Below, piece after piece: positions 8,846 to 23,129 of a stretch of DNA of 64,000 nucleotides (positions are counted from its first letter, which is position 1; each line of letters starts with the position of its first letter). The DNA lies in the NCBI GenBank assembly GCA_001898835.1, contig MKVM01000001.1:248001-312000 (forward strand), in the 5' to 3' direction. The notes beneath the pieces were generated by a model that was given only the letters and a program-made list of their open reading frames with translations, ran no database searches and had not been told where the DNA came from. Both the position numbers and the translations under genes were made by a program. Source of the stretch: Micrococcales bacterium 72-143. Lineage in GTDB: Bacteria; Actinomycetota; Actinomycetes; Actinomycetales; Microbacteriaceae.

Positions 8846-10852
8846 TCAGGGCTCGTCGAAGGGCTCGGCGTCGTCGAAATGGGCGCGCAGCGGCAACGGA
8901 GCACGCCCCGTGCGAGGCCGTCCCGGCACCGGCTTGCGGCGGGCGGCGGCCTGACGGATGATCTCGCCCCGCACGGACCGCGCGACCTCGGCGCCGTGCG
9001 CGTAGTCGAAACGGATGAGCGCCCGCGCCCGCCCGTCGACCGTGCGCTCTGCGATCGTGTCGGCGGAGGCGGGAAGGGCGGCGAGAGCAGCCTCGACCGC
9101 ATCCGGGAGACCGTCGAGAGTGGCCGTGCGGACCGCGGGCGGAAACCCCAGCGCGCGACGGTCGGCGAGCTCCGCGCGTGCGAACGCCGCGACTCCCCCC
9201 GTGGCGAGCGCGGTCGCGAGGCGACCCCCGACGCCCACGAGGAAGACGGTTGCGTCGTCGGCGGCCAGCGCGGCGGCATCGCTCCACCAGCGCAGGCAGT
9301 CCTCCGCGACGCGCAGGGTCTCGCGCGCGACCATCCGGTCGCCGTCGAGCAGGAGCATCGCGCGGTAGCCCTCGGCGGCGACCGGCTCGGCGCCCCGCGT
9401 CGCGACGACGATCGCGGGCTTCGCATCCACCTCGAGTACGCGCCGCTCGCCATCCGCGACCACCACGCGGATGCCCGGGAACGCACGCCCCAGCTCCTCG
9501 GCGGTGCGGGCCGATCCGGCTCCGATCCGGACGAGCTTCGACGAGCCGCACTCGCGGCAGCGGAAGGCGCGCTCCTCCAGCCCGCACCAGAGGCAGCTCG
9601 GCACCGCGCCGGAGCGCTCGATCCGGAGCGGTCCCCCGCATCGTCGGCAGCGCGCCGCCGTGCCGCACTCGCCGCAGCGCAGCCCGGGCGCGTAGCCGGG
9701 GCGGGCCACCTGCACGAGCACGGGCCCGGCCTTGGCCGCCGCGGCGGCCTCACGCCACGCCATGCTGGGGATGCGCGCGTGGTCGTCCGCGCCGGCGCCG
9801 GTGGCCTGCGCGGTCGGCACGACGCGCACCCGGCGCGGACGCTGCGGCGCGAGCTCCGTCAGCCAGCCGAGCTCGACCAGCCGCTGCACCTCCGTCGTGC
9901 GGGTGTGTCCCGCGAACACGAGCGCGCCCCCCTGCTGCTCCTGCCGGATGAGGGCGGCGTCCCGTGCGTGCACGTACGGCGTGAGGGGCTCGGCGAGCAG
10001 CGGATCGCCGTCGTCCCACACCGCGATCAGCCCGAGTCGGGTCGCGGGGGCGTAGACGGCCGAGCGGTTGCCGAGCACGACCACGGGGCTCTCCCCCATG
10101 GCGCGGAGCATGCCGCGGTAGCGGTCCGCGTCGGGCTGCGACGAGTCGAAGCGCACGATGCGATCCCCCGGCAGCAGCACGGAGAGCGCCACCTCGAGCT
10201 GACGGATGTCGCGATGGTCCGGGGCGACGAGGATCGCCGATGCACCCCCCACGACGGCGCGCGCGCCGAGCTGGGCGAGCGTGACGGCCCATCGCCCCAC
10301 CCACTCCCCGCCGACCTCCACGACGCCCGGATCGACCGAGAGGGCGAGGCGCGCGTTCGGCGAGAGTGCATCGACGGAGTCGGCACCGTAGCCGGTCAGC
10401 TCGGGCGAGGGAACCCGCAGCGGTTCGGGCTCGGCGCGATCCGTCTCCCGGGCGGTGAGCCACGACTTCTCCACCCGCACCTGCCGCTTCGGGATCGCGA
10501 GGCGCAGCACGTCGATCGCCGAGCCCGCGGCGCGATCGGCGACCGCGCGCGCGAGGCGCCACACCTCCGGGCGCAGCACCCGCGCCGGCGACACCACGGT
10601 GTCGAGATCGGAGAGCGGCCCCGGATGCTCCTGCTGGGCGGCGAGCTCGACGACGAAGCCCTGCGTCATCCGGTTCGCGGATCGCAACGGGACGGTGACC
10701 CGCACGCCGGGGACGACGCCCTCGAGTCCTGGCGGGATGCGGTAGTCGAGCAGCCGGTCGAGCTGCGGCAGCGGGGTGTCGAGGACGACTCGCGCGATCG
10801 ACGCTCCCTCGACCGGGGCGTCGGCATCCGCCTCGGCCGCCCCCACGATCAC
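8846..10852 (-). CDS. priA: PriA-like primosomal protein N', helicase motifs lost
   Basis: Resembles the replication-restart protein PriA (668 residues; E. coli PriA is about 730). The N-terminal DNA-binding domain ([21 protein letters not shown]) is intact. So is the zinc region: CGECG, CRRCG, CLWCG and CRECG give eight cysteines at about residues 400-445. The ATPase motifs are gone. No GxGKT Walker A exists near residues 185-215, where [13 protein letters not shown] is found instead. The DEEH box position reads WDDGD. This is the known actinobacterial PriA type, thought to act as a primosome scaffold without helicase activity. The GTG at 10852 overlaps the metK stop (GTGA). Confidence 0.92.
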   Translation of the reverse strand: MIVGAAEADADAPVEGASIARVVLDTPLPQLDRLLDYRIPPGLEGVVPGVRVTVPLRSANRMTQGFVVELAAQQEHPGPLSDLDTVVSPARVLRPEVWRLARAVADRAAGSAIDVLRLAIPKRQVRVEKSWLTARETDRAEPEPLRVPSPELTGYGADSVDALSPNARLALSVDPGVVEVGGEWVGRWAVTLAQLGARAVVGGASAILVAPDHRDIRQLEVALSVLLPGDRIVRFDSSQPDADRYRGMLRAMGESPVVVLGNRSAVYAPATRLGLIAVWDDGDPLLAEPLTPYVHARDAALIRQEQQGGALVFAGHTRTTEVQRLVELGWLTELAPQRPRRVRVVPTAQATGAGADDHARIPSMAWREAAAAAKAGPVLVQVARPGYAPGLRCGECGTAARCRRCGGPLRIERSGAVPSCLWCGLEERAFRCRECGSSKLVRIGAGSARTAEELGRAFPGIRVVVADGERRVLEVDAKPAIVVATRGAEPVAAEGYRAMLLLDGDRMVARETLRVAEDCLRWWSDAAALAADDATVFLVGVGGRLATALATGGVAAFARAELADRRALGFPPAVRTATLDGLPDAVEAALAALPASADTIAERTVDGRARALIRFDYAHGAEVARSVRGEIIRQAAARRKPVPGRPRTGRAPLPLRAHFDDAEPFDEP

Positions 10853-12045
10853 ACCCCGGAGGCCGCGCGCAGCTCGTCGACGCGGTCGAGCCGCTCCCAG
10901 GTGAAGTCGGGGAGCTCGCGGCCGAAGTGCCCGTAGGCAGCGGTCTGCGCGTAGATGGGTCTCAGCAGATCGAGGTCGCGGATGATGGCGGCCGGGCGCA
11001 GATCGAACACCTCTCGGATCGCGCGGGTGATGACCTCGTCCGAGACCACGCCGGTGCCGAAGGTCTCCACGTAGAGACCCACGGGCGCCGCCTTGCCGAT
11101 GGCGTAGGCGACCTGCACCTCGAGCCGGTCGGCGAGGCCGGCAGCGACGGCGTTCTTCGCGACCCAGCGCATGGCGTACGCCGCCGAGCGGTCGACCTTC
11201 GACGGGTCCTTGCCGGAGAACGCCCCGCCGCCGTGGCGCGCGGCACCGCCGTAGGTGTCGACGATGATCTTGCGCCCCGTCAGGCCCGCGTCGCCCTGGG
11301 GCCCGCCGATCTCGAAGCGACCCGTCGGGTTGATGAAGCGCTGCGCGTCCTGCCAGGGCAGCTCGACGCGCTCGAGCACGGGGCGCACGACGAGCTCGAA
11401 GAGCTCGGAGCGCAGCTGGTCGTTGGACACCTTCGGCGAGTGCTGCGCCGACATCACGACGGTCTCGATCGTGCGCGGGACCACACCCTCGTAGCCGACC
11501 GTGACCTGCGTCTTGCCGTCGGGGCGGAGGTAGTCCACCTCCCCGCGGTGGCGCACCTCGGAGAGACGCTCCGCGAGGCGGTGGGCGAGCCAGATGGGGA
11601 GCGGCATGAGTTCGGGCGTCTCGCGCGTGGCGTAGCCGAACATGATGCCCTGGTCGCCCGCACCCTGCTTGTCGAGGTCGTCGTGACTCGTGCCCTCGCG
11701 GGTTTCGAACGCGTCGTCGACGCCCTGGGCGATGTCGGGCGACTGCCCGCCGATCGAGACGGAGACTCCGCAGGAACGTCCGTCGAACCAGACGTCCGAG
11801 GAGTCGTAGCCGATATCGGTGATCCGCTTGCGCACGATCTGGGGGATCTCCACGTAGCCCGAGGTCGTCACCTCGCCCGCGACGTGCACGAGCCCGGTGG
11901 TGACGAGCGTCTCCACGGCGACGCGTGCATGCGGGTCGACGGTGAGCAGCGCGTCGAGGATCGAGTCGCTCACCTGGTCGCACAGCTTGTCGGGGTGGCC
12001 CTCGGTGACGGACTCGGAGGTGAAGAGACGCAGGGCAGAGGTCAC
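10849..12045 (-). CDS. metK: Methionine adenosyltransferase (S-adenosylmethionine synthetase)
   Basis: Makes S-adenosylmethionine from methionine and ATP; the product feeds rsmB and other methyltransferases. At 398 residues it is full length. Signatures are [17 protein letters not shown] (metal and ATP site), [12 protein letters not shown], the phosphate-binding [19 protein letters not shown] and GTG near the C-terminus. The start is a GTG at 12045. It follows coaBC with a 54-base gap and overlaps priA downstream, so the coaBC-metK-priA stretch looks co-transcribed. Confidence 0.98.
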   Translation of the reverse strand: MTSALRLFTSESVTEGHPDKLCDQVSDSILDALLTVDPHARVAVETLVTTGLVHVAGEVTTSGYVEIPQIVRKRITDIGYDSSDVWFDGRSCGVSVSIGGQSPDIAQGVDDAFETREGTSHDDLDKQGAGDQGIMFGYATRETPELMPLPIWLAHRLAERLSEVRHRGEVDYLRPDGKTQVTVGYEGVVPRTIETVVMSAQHSPKVSNDQLRSELFELVVRPVLERVELPWQDAQRFINPTGRFEIGGPQGDAGLTGRKIIVDTYGGAARHGGGAFSGKDPSKVDRSAAYAMRWVAKNAVAAGLADRLEVQVAYAIGKAAPVGLYVETFGTGVVSDEVITRAIREVFDLRPAAIIRDLDLLRPIYAQTAAYGHFGRELPDFTWERLDRVDELRAASGV

Positions 12046-12099
12046 GGAGCAGCCTGTTCTAGTCGTGGCGAGATGTCGTATCGCATCGGCGGAGGCAGA

Positions 12100-13290
12100 T
12101 CAATGCAGCAGGTCGAGGATCGCGTCTGCGACCTCACGCTTGCTGCCGTCCGCCCGGGTCACTATATCGCCGGCCCTCGACACGATGACGACCGCGTTGC
12201 GCTCGGTTGCGAACCCCTCGCTCCAGCCCACCCTGTTGACGACCAGATAGTCGCATCCCTTGCGGGCGACCTTGGCACGACCGAGCTCGAGGAGCGCGGC
12301 GTCGTCGCCCTCCGTCTCCGCGGCGAAGCCGATGACGACGCGCCCCTCGACGGGCGATGCGGACAGCTCCGCCAGGATGTCGGGGTTGCGGACGAGACGC
12401 AGGGTCAGCTCGTCGCCCTGCTGCTCCTTCTTGATCTTCGCCTCGGAGACCACCTCCGGCCGGTAGTCGGCCACCGCCGCAGCCATCACGACCGCGTCTG
12501 CGCTGGGCGCAGCGGCGAGCACTCCCTCGCGCAACTGCTCGGCCGTCGCGACCTCGCGCAGTTCCACGCCAGTCGGCGCCGGCACCTCGAGATGGGCGGC
12601 GATCAGCACGACCTCGGCGCCACGGTCACTGGCCGCCTCGGCGAGGGCCACCCCCTGGCGTCCGCTCGAGCGATTGCCGAGGAAGCGCACGGGGTCGAGG
12701 GGCTCACGCGTGCCGCCGGCCGTCACCACGATGCGGCGTCCGGCGAGATCGCGTGGGCGCAGGGCGGCGAGCGCGGCGTCGACGATCTCGCCCGGCTCCG
12801 CCATCCGTCCCGGTCCGCTGTCGTTGCCCGTGAGGTGACCGGATGCGGGGCCGACGATGTGGACACCGCGTCGCCTCAGCGTCGCGATGTTCTCCCGGGT
12901 CGCGGCGTTCTGCCACATCTCCGTGTGCATCGCCGGCGCCACCACGAGCGGGGCCGTCGACGCGAGGATCGTGGTGCCCAGCAGGTCGTCCGCGAAGCCC
13001 GCCGCGAGCTTGGCGAGGGTGTTGGCGGTGGCAGGCGCGACGACGACGAGGTCGGCGGACTGGCCGAGGGCGACATGACGCACCTCGGCGACCCCGTCGA
13101 ACAACTCGGTCTCGACCGGGTTGCGGCTGATCGCCTCCAGGGTCGGCCGTCCGACGAAGCGCAGCGCCGACTCCGTCGCCACGACGTGCACCTCGTGCCC
13201 GCGCAGCACGAACTCCCGGGCGACGCCCACGGCCTTGTACGCCGCGATGCCTCCAGAGATGCCGACGACGACGCGCAGCGGATCGCTCAT
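12100..13290 (-). CDS. coaBC: Bifunctional phosphopantothenoylcysteine decarboxylase / phosphopantothenate-cysteine ligase
   Basis: Carries out two successive CoA-pathway steps. The N-terminal CoaC flavodoxin-like domain (residues 1-180) has GGIAAYKA, APATANTLAKLAAG and the substrate-clamp APAMHTEMW. The His in place of the E. coli Asn is, as I recall, usual in actinobacteria. The C-terminal CoaB domain (about 190-396) has VTAGGTREPLDPVRFLGNRSSG, AAVADYRP, KIKKE and IGFAAETE, which form the CTP and dimer sites. The ATG at 13290 is the family-like start. Its place between rpoZ and metK is the standard actinobacterial order. Confidence 0.97.
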   Translation of the reverse strand: MSDPLRVVVGISGGIAAYKAVGVAREFVLRGHEVHVVATESALRFVGRPTLEAISRNPVETELFDGVAEVRHVALGQSADLVVVAPATANTLAKLAAGFADDLLGTTILASTAPLVVAPAMHTEMWQNAATRENIATLRRRGVHIVGPASGHLTGNDSGPGRMAEPGEIVDAALAALRPRDLAGRRIVVTAGGTREPLDPVRFLGNRSSGRQGVALAEAASDRGAEVVLIAAHLEVPAPTGVELREVATAEQLREGVLAAAPSADAVVMAAAVADYRPEVVSEAKIKKEQQGDELTLRLVRNPDILAELSASPVEGRVVIGFAAETEGDDAALLELGRAKVARKGCDYLVVNRVGWSEGFATERNAVVIVSRAGDIVTRADGSKREVADAILDLLH

Positions 13291-13317
13291 GGCGCGACGC
13301 TATCGCAGGGCGGCGAC

Positions 13318-13572
13318 TTACTCGGCGAGCGGGGTGAGGACGAGCTTGTCCTCGTTGATCTCGTGCAGGGCGACCGAGAGCGGCTTGTCGTCGATCGTCG
13401 AGTCGACGAGCGGGCCGACATTGTCGAAGAGCGAGCCCTCGTGGAGGTCGGCGTAGTAGTCGTTGATCTGGCGCGCGCGCTTGGCGGCGAAGATCACCAG
13501 CTGGTACTTCGAGTCCACCTTCGACAGCAGCTCGTCGATGGGCGGGTCGATGATGCCCTTGTTGTCGGCCAT
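13318..13572 (-). CDS. rpoZ: DNA-directed RNA polymerase omega subunit
   Basis: Small RNA polymerase subunit that helps assembly through the beta-prime subunit. It is 84 residues, starting at ATG 13572, with the conserved core [26 protein letters not shown] followed by a variable acidic tail. It lies 11 bases after gmk and before coaBC. The gmk-rpoZ-coaBC order is conserved well beyond actinobacteria. The sequence upstream has no other plausible start with family similarity. Confidence 0.96.
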   Translation of the reverse strand: MADNKGIIDPPIDELLSKVDSKYQLVIFAAKRARQINDYYADLHEGSLFDNVGPLVDSTIDDKPLSVALHEINEDKLVLTPLAE

Positions 13573-13583
13573 TCCGGCTCTCC

Positions 13584-14498
13584 TCACGATCGCGTGCGCG
13601 CGGACGGGGTTCCGGGCACTGCCAGCAATTCTACGACCTCCCGCGCCGCCCGGCCGACGTCGTGGTTGACGACCTTGACGTCGAACTCGTCCTGGGCGGC
13701 GAGCTCCACCTTCGCGGTCTCCAGACGACGGGCCTGCTCGGCGGCCGATTCGGTGCCGCGACCCGTCAGCCGGCGCACAAGCTCCTCCCAACTCGGGGGC
13801 AGCAGGAAGACGAGCAGCGCCTCCGGCATCGCCCGCTTGACGGCGCGCGCGCCCTGCAGGTCGATCTCGAGCAGCACGCTGCGGCCGGATGCGAGGGCCG
13901 CGTCGATCGGCGGCCGCGGCGTTCCATAGCGGGACGCGTTGTGCACGGTCGCGTACTCCAGGAACTCGCCCTGCGCGATCATGCGGTCGAAGGTGTCGTC
14001 GTCAACGAAGTAGTAGTGGCGGCCGTCGACCTCGCCGGGTCGAGGCGGTCGCGTGGTCGCCGAGACGCTCAGCAGCACCTCCGGGTAGTTGTCCCGGATG
14101 TGGCTCGACACGGTGCCCTTGCCGACCGCGGTGGGCCCCGCGAGCACCACGAGCCGGCTGCGGGCGGGGATGCCCTCGCGGCTCCCGAGCCAGCTGCGCA
14201 GCTTCTCGCGCTGCCGCGGGCCGAGACCGCCCACGCGCTTCGCGTCGGCGATGGCGAGCTCCTCCATGGTGCGGGCGACGCGCGTGGGACCCATCCCCGG
14301 CATGCTCATGAGGAGCTCCCTGACCCGCATGGTCCCCTCGGGGGACGCGGGATCGGCCCAGGCGACCTCCGCCACCTCGAGCGCGCGGCGCTCCCGGCGA
14401 TGGACGGCATCCTTCACGACCGCCCGCGCCCGACGCGCCGCGATCGCCGCGCGCCCGGCCGCGGCGCGGTCCACCTCGGGCATCCTCACCTCGGCCAC
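13584..14498 (-). CDS. gmk: mIHF-guanylate kinase fusion protein
   Basis: A 304-residue single frame joining two domains. Residues about 1-105 match actinobacterial integration host factor (mIHF): [16 protein letters not shown], then [20 protein letters not shown], and [14 protein letters not shown], a helix-two-turn-helix DNA-binding element. Residues about 115-304 are guanylate kinase, with [13 protein letters not shown] (P-loop), [20 protein letters not shown] (GMP site) and [12 protein letters not shown]. The kinase makes GDP from GMP. No stop or frameshift separates the domains. The GTG at 14498 has a strong GGAGG seven to eight bases upstream and overlaps pyrF by 13 bases; ATG at 14483 is the alternative. 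Whether the IHF half still binds DNA is unknown. Confidence 0.93.
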   Translation of the reverse strand: MAEVRMPEVDRAAAGRAAIAARRARAVVKDAVHRRERRALEVAEVAWADPASPEGTMRVRELLMSMPGMGPTRVARTMEELAIADAKRVGGLGPRQREKLRSWLGSREGIPARSRLVVLAGPTAVGKGTVSSHIRDNYPEVLLSVSATTRPPRPGEVDGRHYYFVDDDTFDRMIAQGEFLEYATVHNASRYGTPRPPIDAALASGRSVLLEIDLQGARAVKRAMPEALLVFLLPPSWEELVRRLTGRGTESAAEQARRLETAKVELAAQDEFDVKVVNHDVGRAAREVVELLAVPGTPSARTRS

Positions 14499-15297
14499 GA
14501 TGCCACCTCCCGGGCGGCCGCGTCGATCGCGGCGCCGAGCCCGTCGGGCCCCGCCCCGAGGACGCTCCGCGAGACGTTCGGCAGGATCGCCCCCAGCGCG
14601 CCCCGGAAGGTCTCCGGCGCCGCCGAGAGCTGCGCGCCCTGGGCCCCGAAGCCGGGTGCCAGCACCGGCACCCTCGCGAGGACCGCGGGATCGATCCCCA
14701 CCGCCGCGAGGTCGACGGTCGCGCCGACCACGACACCGGCCGTGCCGTCCGTGGCGATCGCCCGTTCGACCATGCGTCGGGCGATCGTCGTGCCGTCCTC
14801 GACACGGAGCGTCTGCACCTCGGCGCTCTCGGGGTTGGAGGTCGCGGCGAGCACGAACACACCCTTGCCGTGCTCCGAGGCACGAGCGATGACGCCGTCG
14901 AGGGAGCCGAAGCCCTGGTAGGCGACCGCGGTCATCGCGTCCGCCTCGAGCGGCGAGCCGGGGGTCAGCCACGCCTCGCCGTATGCGTCGACCGTCGACC
15001 CCACATCGCCGCGCTTCACATCGGCGATGACGAGCAGTCCCGCCTCCCGCGCCGCCGCGATGACCTCCTCGAGCGCCGCGTAGCCCGCGGCGCCGTGGCG
15101 CTCGAAGAACGCGATCTGCGGTTTGACGATGCCGATGCGCCCGGCCGCGGCGTCGACGACGCGCAGGCCGAGCTCGCGGACGCCCGAGGCCTCGTCGGAG
15201 AGGCCCCACTCCGCGAGGATCGAGGCGTGGGGGTCGATCCCGACGCACAGCGGGCCCCTCGCGGAGACGACCCCCGCGAGTCGGGCCGCGAAGGCCG

Positions 15298-15301
<4 letters not shown>
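14486..15301 (-). CDS. pyrF: Orotidine 5'-phosphate decarboxylase
   Basis: Final UMP-forming step, decarboxylating OMP. The 271-residue protein is the long type 2 class found in actinobacteria, with [11 protein letters not shown] near the N-terminus, the catalytic [13 protein letters not shown] (Lys and Asp) near residue 95 and PNVSRSVL near the C-terminus. The start is the GTG at 15301, overlapping the carB stop as GTGA. The tail overlaps the gmk start by 13 bases. It is part of the pyrR-to-pyrF pyrimidine operon. Confidence 0.96.
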
Positions 15302-18594
<3,293 letters not shown>

Positions 18595-19737
18595 TTAGCT
18601 CTTCTTCGCGAGGTCGGCCGCGACGAGGTCGCGGAAACGGTCGAACAGGTAGTTGGCGTCGTGGGGGCCGGCCGCCGCCTCGGGGTGGTACTGCACCGAG
18701 AAGGCGGGGATGTCGAGCGCACGCAGGCCCTCCACGACGTTGTCGTTGAGGCCCACGTGGCTCACCTCGAGGCGTCCGTAGCCGTTGGGGCTGTCGATGA
18801 CGCCCTCGAGCGGCGCGTCGACGGCGAAGCCGTGATTGTGCGCGGTGATCTCGACGCGGCCGGTGGCCTTGTCGAGCACCGGCTGGTTGATGCCGCGGTG
18901 ACCGTACGGCAGCTTGTAGGTGCCGAGGCCGAGCGCGCGACCGAGCAGCTGGTTGCCGAAGCAGATGCCGAAGAACGGCAGCCCCTCGTCGAGCACCCCC
19001 CGCAGGAGTGCGACGTGGTCCGTGGATGCGGCCGGGTCGCCGGGTCCGTTCGAGTAGAAGACCGCGACGGGGTCGATCTCGAGGATCCCGGCGAGCGTCA
19101 CGTCCTGCGGGAGGACGTGCACCTCGAAGCCGCGGTCGGCGAGGTTGTCGATCGTCGCCTGCTTCACGCCGAGGTCGAGCACGGCGAGGTTGCCGAGCCG
19201 CTCCCCGCGTGCGGGCGTCACGGTCGCGGCGGCGACCGAGACGGCGGCGGAGAGGTTCTGCCCCGCCATCTGCGCCGCCGAGCGCACGATCGCGAGCTGC
19301 TCCTCGGGTGCGAGCGCGCCGTCCGGGCCGGAGAAGATGCCGGCGCGCATCGAGCCGGCATCGCGCAGCCGCCGCGTGACGGCGCGGGTGTCGATGCCGC
19401 TGATGCCCACGACGCCGTTCCGCGTCAGGTCGTCGTCGAGGCTCCCGTTCGCGCGGAAGTTGGAGACCACGCGCGAGGGGTCGCGCACGACGTAGCCCGA
19501 CACCCAGATGCGCCGCGACTCGGGGTCCTCGTCGTTCACGCCCGTGTTGCCGATGTGCGGCGCGGTCATCACGACGATCTGCCCCGCGTAGCTCGGGTCG
19601 GTGAGGGTCTCCTGGTATCCGGTCATGCCCGTGGCGAAGACCGCCTCCCCGAGGGTACGTCCCCGCGCGCCGTACGCGCGGCCGGGGTATCGGGTGCCGT
19701 CCTCGAGCACGAGGACCGCGGGCTCGGTGTCGATCAT
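18595..19737 (-). CDS. carA: Carbamoyl-phosphate synthase small subunit (glutamine amidotransferase)
   Basis: Hydrolyses glutamine and passes ammonia to CarB. At 380 residues it has the N-terminal CarA domain ([32 protein letters not shown]) and a class I amidotransferase domain. The catalytic triad is visible as Cys in [12 protein letters not shown] and His-Glu in [13 protein letters not shown]. The ATG at 19737 overlaps the upstream PH-like gene as ATGA, and the TAA abuts the carB GTG. Synthesis feeds both pyrimidine and arginine routes. Confidence 0.98.
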   Translation of the reverse strand: MIDTEPAVLVLEDGTRYPGRAYGARGRTLGEAVFATGMTGYQETLTDPSYAGQIVVMTAPHIGNTGVNDEDPESRRIWVSGYVVRDPSRVVSNFRANGSLDDDLTRNGVVGISGIDTRAVTRRLRDAGSMRAGIFSGPDGALAPEEQLAIVRSAAQMAGQNLSAAVSVAAATVTPARGERLGNLAVLDLGVKQATIDNLADRGFEVHVLPQDVTLAGILEIDPVAVFYSNGPGDPAASTDHVALLRGVLDEGLPFFGICFGNQLLGRALGLGTYKLPYGHRGINQPVLDKATGRVEITAHNHGFAVDAPLEGVIDSPNGYGRLEVSHVGLNDNVVEGLRALDIPAFSVQYHPEAAAGPHDANYLFDRFRDLVAADLAKKS

Positions 19738-20276
19738 GCGGAAACCTCTCCGTCGGGGGTGGATGGGGTGTCGCCGGTGCGCGCGGCGGCCGCGGCGCTC
19801 GGCGAGAGCTCGGTGAGGGCGTCGAGGAGGGCCTCGGATTGCCCGGAACGCAGGTAGGTGTCCACGGCGGTGCCCCCGAGCTCCCAGCGCACGAAGACGA
19901 GGCCTCCCTCCTCGACGCCGCGGTCGATCGCCCAGGTGGCGAGCCCGACGCCCCGGATGTCGGCGACCGGGATGAAGGCGGGGCGCGCGCCCGCGAGGTC
20001 CAGCACGATGCCGCCGCGCGCGATCCGCACCTCGCCCTGGGCCCGGAACGCGAGCCCCTGCACGACGACCCGCTCGAGCGGCTGCTCCGCGAGCGTCGTC
20101 GCGACGTAGAGCACCCGCTCCCGCGCCAGCTCCTCGCCGACCTCGGCGGGCGGCACGGGGACGACGTCGAGCGCGGACTGGCGGCGGCGACGGTTGCGCC
20201 AGCCGAGCGCCATGAACGCGAAGGCGATGAGCACCATCGCGAGCACGACGAGCGCCGGGATCACGCGCTCATCCAC
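19734..20276 (-). CDS. PH-like domain membrane protein of the pyrimidine operon
   Basis: A 180-residue protein with one N-terminal membrane helix (about residues 6-25, [21 protein letters not shown]), a basic stop-transfer stretch and a cytoplasmic beta-rich domain. That domain (about 50-155) resembles the PH-like domain proteins that sit between pyrC and carA in Microbacteriaceae. No catalytic motif is visible. The role is unknown; the constant position suggests membrane-linked support of, or simple co-expression with, carbamoyl phosphate synthesis. The start is the GTG at 20276, overlapping the pyrC end by 8 bases. Confidence 0.75.
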   Translation of the reverse strand: MDERVIPALVVLAMVLIAFAFMALGWRNRRRRQSALDVVPVPPAEVGEELARERVLYVATTLAEQPLERVVVQGLAFRAQGEVRIARGGIVLDLAGARPAFIPVADIRGVGLATWAIDRGVEEGGLVFVRWELGGTAVDTYLRSGQSEALLDALTELSPSAAAAARTGDTPSTPDGEVSA

Positions 20277-21603
20277 GGGACACCTCCGAGGCGTCGCGGA
20301 GCTCGCCGTCGAGCACGGTCGGCACGCCGGCGTGGAGCGTCGCGACGACGCGACCCGGCAGCTCGCGTCCCAGGTAGGGCGAGTTGACGCCCTTCCCGTG
20401 CAGCGCGTCGGTGCCGAAGGTGCGGCGGCCTGCCGGGTCCACGAGGGTCAGGTGGGCGGGGCTGCCCACCTCGAAGGGCGCGTCGTAGCCGTCGAGACGC
20501 CCGATCTCCGCGGGGACCCGGGAGAGGACGCGCGCGACGTCGGCCCAGCCGATGAGCCCCGTGTCGACCATCGCGGCCTGCACGACCGAGAGCGCGCTCT
20601 CGAGGCCGACCATGCCGAAGGAGGCCTCCTGCCAGGCGCACTCCTTCGTCTCGATCGGATGGGGCGCGTGGTCGGTCGCGACGATGTCGATCGTGCCGTC
20701 GGCGAGGGCGGCGCGCAGCGCGAGCACGTCCTCGTCGCGGCGCAGCGGCGGGTTCACCTTGAACCGGGCGTCGTAACGGGGCAGGTACGGCGCGGCGGCG
20801 TCGGCCACGAGCTGCTCGGTGAGCAGGAGGTGATGCGGGGTCACCTCGGCCGTCACCCGGATGCCGCGCGCCTTCGCCCAGCGCACCACCTCGACGCTGC
20901 CCGCCGTGGAGAGGTGGCAGACGTGCAGGCGGGCGCCCACGGCATCCGCGAGCAGCACGTCGCGCGCGACGATCGCCTCCTCGGCGACCGCCGGCCAGCC
21001 GGCGAGCCCGAGCTCCGAGCTCAGGGCGCCCTCGTTCATCTGCGCGCCCTCGGTGAGCCGCGGCTCCTGGGCGTGCTGGGCGATGACGCCGTCGAAGGTC
21101 GCCACGTACTCGAGCGCGCGGCGCATGAGCAGCGCGTCGTGCACGCACTTGCCGTCGTCGCTGAACACGCGCACGGCCGCCCGCGAGCGGGCCATCGCGC
21201 CGATCTCGGCGAGTCGCTCCCCCGCGAGGCCGACCGTCACGGCGCCGATGGGACGGACGGTCGCGTAGCCGTGCTGGGCGCCGAGGGAGGCCACCTGCTC
21301 GACCACGCCCGCCGTGTCGGCCACCGGCGAGGTGTTGGCCATCGCGTGCACGGCCGTGAAGCCGCCCGCCGCCGCCGCGCGGGTGCCGGTCAGCACCGTC
21401 TCGCTCTGCTCGAAGCCCGGCTCGCGCAGGTGGGTGTGAAGGTCGACGAGCCCGGGCAGCGCCACGAGCCCGTCGGCGTCGACGACGGTCGCCCCGGAGC
21501 GCGACAGCCCGCTGCCGCGCTCGGCGATGACGCCGCCTTCGATGAGCAGCTCGGTCGCCGAGCCGTCGGGGAGCTGCGCTCCGCGGATGAGGACCGTCGT
21601 CAT
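20269..21603 (-). CDS. pyrC: Dihydroorotase
   Basis: Cyclises carbamoyl aspartate to dihydroorotate. The 444-residue amidohydrolase is of the long bacterial type. Metal ligands are visible in [10 protein letters not shown] (about residue 60) and HVCHLST, and the catalytic Asp in [19 protein letters not shown] is a further family motif. The ATG at 21603 overlaps the pyrB stop as ATGA. The paired pyrB-pyrC order matches organisms in which the two enzymes may associate. Confidence 0.97.
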   Translation of the reverse strand: MTTVLIRGAQLPDGSATELLIEGGVIAERGSGLSRSGATVVDADGLVALPGLVDLHTHLREPGFEQSETVLTGTRAAAAGGFTAVHAMANTSPVADTAGVVEQVASLGAQHGYATVRPIGAVTVGLAGERLAEIGAMARSRAAVRVFSDDGKCVHDALLMRRALEYVATFDGVIAQHAQEPRLTEGAQMNEGALSSELGLAGWPAVAEEAIVARDVLLADAVGARLHVCHLSTAGSVEVVRWAKARGIRVTAEVTPHHLLLTEQLVADAAAPYLPRYDARFKVNPPLRRDEDVLALRAALADGTIDIVATDHAPHPIETKECAWQEASFGMVGLESALSVVQAAMVDTGLIGWADVARVLSRVPAEIGRLDGYDAPFEVGSPAHLTLVDPAGRRTFGTDALHGKGVNSPYLGRELPGRVVATLHAGVPTVLDGELRDASEVSRG

Positions 21604-22559
21604 ACCGCGACCTCCCGCGTGTCGGAACCTGAGAGCACGAGGTAGAGCACCGCCATCCGTATCGACACCCCGTTGGCGACCTGGTCGAGGATGACCGACC
21701 GGGGCGAGTCGGCGGCACGCGCCGAGATCTCCAGCCCGCGGTTCATGGGTCCGGGGTGCATGACAATCGTATCCGCCGGCAGCCGGGCGAGTCGCTCGTC
21801 GCCGAGCCCCCAGGCGTTCGCGTACTCGCGCTCGTGCGGGAAGTAGGCGGCGTGCATCCGCTCCTGCTGCACGCGCAGCATCATGATCGCGTCGGGGCGC
21901 TGTGCGATGACCTCGTCGAGGTCGGTGCCGACGGTCACGGGCCAGGTCTCGACGCCCACGGGCAGCAGCGTGCGCGGGCCCACGAGGTGGATCTGCGCGC
22001 CGAGCGTCGCGAGCAGCCACACGTTCGAGCGGGCGACCCGCGAGTGCAGGATGTCGCCCACGATCGCGACGCGCACCCCGTCGAGGTCGCGGCCCCGCGA
22101 TGCGTCCCCGTGCAGCGCCTTGCGCAGCGTGTACGCGTCGAGCAGCCCCTGGGTGGGGTGCTGATGGGTTCCGTCGCCGGCGTTCACGACGGCCGCGTCG
22201 ATCCAGTCGGATGCGGCGAGAACCTCGGCCGCGCCGGACGCGGAGTGCCGCAGCACGACCGCGTCGATGCCCATGGCGGCGATCGTCTGCGTGGTGTCCT
22301 TGAGGCTCTCGCCCTTCGACACGCTCGAGCCCTTCGCCGAGAAGGTGATGACGTCGGCGGAGAGGCGCTTCGCCGCCGTCTCGAAGCTCAGACGGGTGCG
22401 CGTGGAGTCCTCGAAGAAGACGTTCGCGACGGTCCGGCCGCGCAGGGTGGGCAGCTTCGGCACGGCGCGGGTCGCCACCTCGGCCATGTCCTCTGCCACG
22501 TCGAGGATGGCGAGCGCCTGCTCGCGGGGAAGCCCCTCGGTCGTCAGCAGGTGCCTCAC
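21600..22559 (-). CDS. pyrB: Aspartate carbamoyltransferase catalytic subunit
   Basis: Condenses carbamoyl phosphate and aspartate. At 319 residues it has the carbamoyl phosphate loop [12 protein letters not shown], the [12 protein letters not shown] motif with the catalytic His, and an aspartate-binding segment near residues 225-235. No regulatory pyrI is present, as in actinobacteria generally. The gene overlaps pyrR upstream and pyrC downstream by four bases each, so expression depends on the pyrR leader. Confidence 0.97.
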   Translation of the reverse strand: MRHLLTTEGLPREQALAILDVAEDMAEVATRAVPKLPTLRGRTVANVFFEDSTRTRLSFETAAKRLSADVITFSAKGSSVSKGESLKDTTQTIAAMGIDAVVLRHSASGAAEVLAASDWIDAAVVNAGDGTHQHPTQGLLDAYTLRKALHGDASRGRDLDGVRVAIVGDILHSRVARSNVWLLATLGAQIHLVGPRTLLPVGVETWPVTVGTDLDEVIAQRPDAIMMLRVQQERMHAAYFPHEREYANAWGLGDERLARLPADTIVMHPGPMNRGLEISARAADSPRSVILDQVANGVSIRMAVLYLVLSGSDTREVAV

Positions 22560-23101
22560 GAGCCGCTCCCCTCGCCCTCGATCGCCACGGCGTCCTCACC
22601 GTCGGTCTCGCCGAGGCGCACGTAGATGCGCTCGGCGACCGCGGTGGGCAGGTTCTTGCCCACGAAGTCGGCGCGGATCGGCAGCTCGCGGTGGCCGCGG
22701 TCGACGAGCACCGCGAGCCGGACGGCCCGCGGTCGGCCCAGATCGCCGATCGCGTCGAGCGCCGCGCGGATGGTGCGGCCCGAGTACAGCACGTCGTCGA
22801 CGAGCACGACCGTCTTGCCGTCGATGCCGCCCGCGGGCAGGCGGGTCGGGCTCGGCGTGCGCGTCGGATGCCGGGCGAGGTCGTCGCGGTACATCGTGAC
22901 GTCGAGCGAGCCCACGACCCCGGAACCGGGCTCGAAGCGCTCGAGGTTGGCGGCGATCCGCTCCGCGAGGACGACGCCGCGCGTGGGGATGCCGAGGAGG
23001 ACGAGATCCGAGCCGCCGCGATTGGACTCGAGGATCTCGTGAGAGATGCGCGTGAGCGCGCGCTGAATGTCAGCCTGCTGCAGCACGGTACGTGCCGGCA
23101 T
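22556..23101 (-). CDS. pyrR: Bifunctional PyrR: pyrimidine operon RNA regulator / uracil phosphoribosyltransferase
   Basis: A 181-residue PRT-fold protein that binds pyr mRNA when UMP is high and can also make UMP from uracil. The PRPP-binding motif [18 protein letters not shown] (about residues 94-111), [12 protein letters not shown] and DVTMYRDDL are visible. I chose ATG 23101 (MPARTVLQQ); an upstream in-frame start would run through the probable RNA control site. It is first in the pyrimidine operon. A sequence matching the PyrR loop consensus lies 13-28 bases upstream of the start, consistent with self-regulation at translation. Confidence 0.96.
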   Translation of the reverse strand: MPARTVLQQADIQRALTRISHEILESNRGGSDLVLLGIPTRGVVLAERIAANLERFEPGSGVVGSLDVTMYRDDLARHPTRTPSPTRLPAGGIDGKTVVLVDDVLYSGRTIRAALDAIGDLGRPRAVRLAVLVDRGHRELPIRADFVGKNLPTAVAERIYVRLGETDGEDAVAIEGEGSGS

Positions 23102-23113
23102 CCTGACCCCCTT

Positions 23114-23129
23114 CCCCGCCTCTCGGGAC
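23114..23129 (-). promoter_or_regulatory. Probable PyrR-binding RNA loop in the pyrR leader
   Basis: On the transcribed strand the leader reads GUCCCGAGAGGCGGGG, a close match to the published PyrR recognition loop ARUCCNGNGAGGYU. It can fold with CCC/GGG arms. The purine-rich ribosome site (GGGGAAGGGGG) follows immediately, so PyrR binding would cover translation initiation, as reported for mycobacterial pyrR. No T-run or terminator stem is visible downstream, which favours translational repression over attenuation. Confidence 0.6.

Noticed and set aside
10927-13929. A 1,000-codon plus-strand open frame opposite metK and coaBC
   Set aside because: Same shadow effect; no domain similarity and the opposite strand is fully accounted for.
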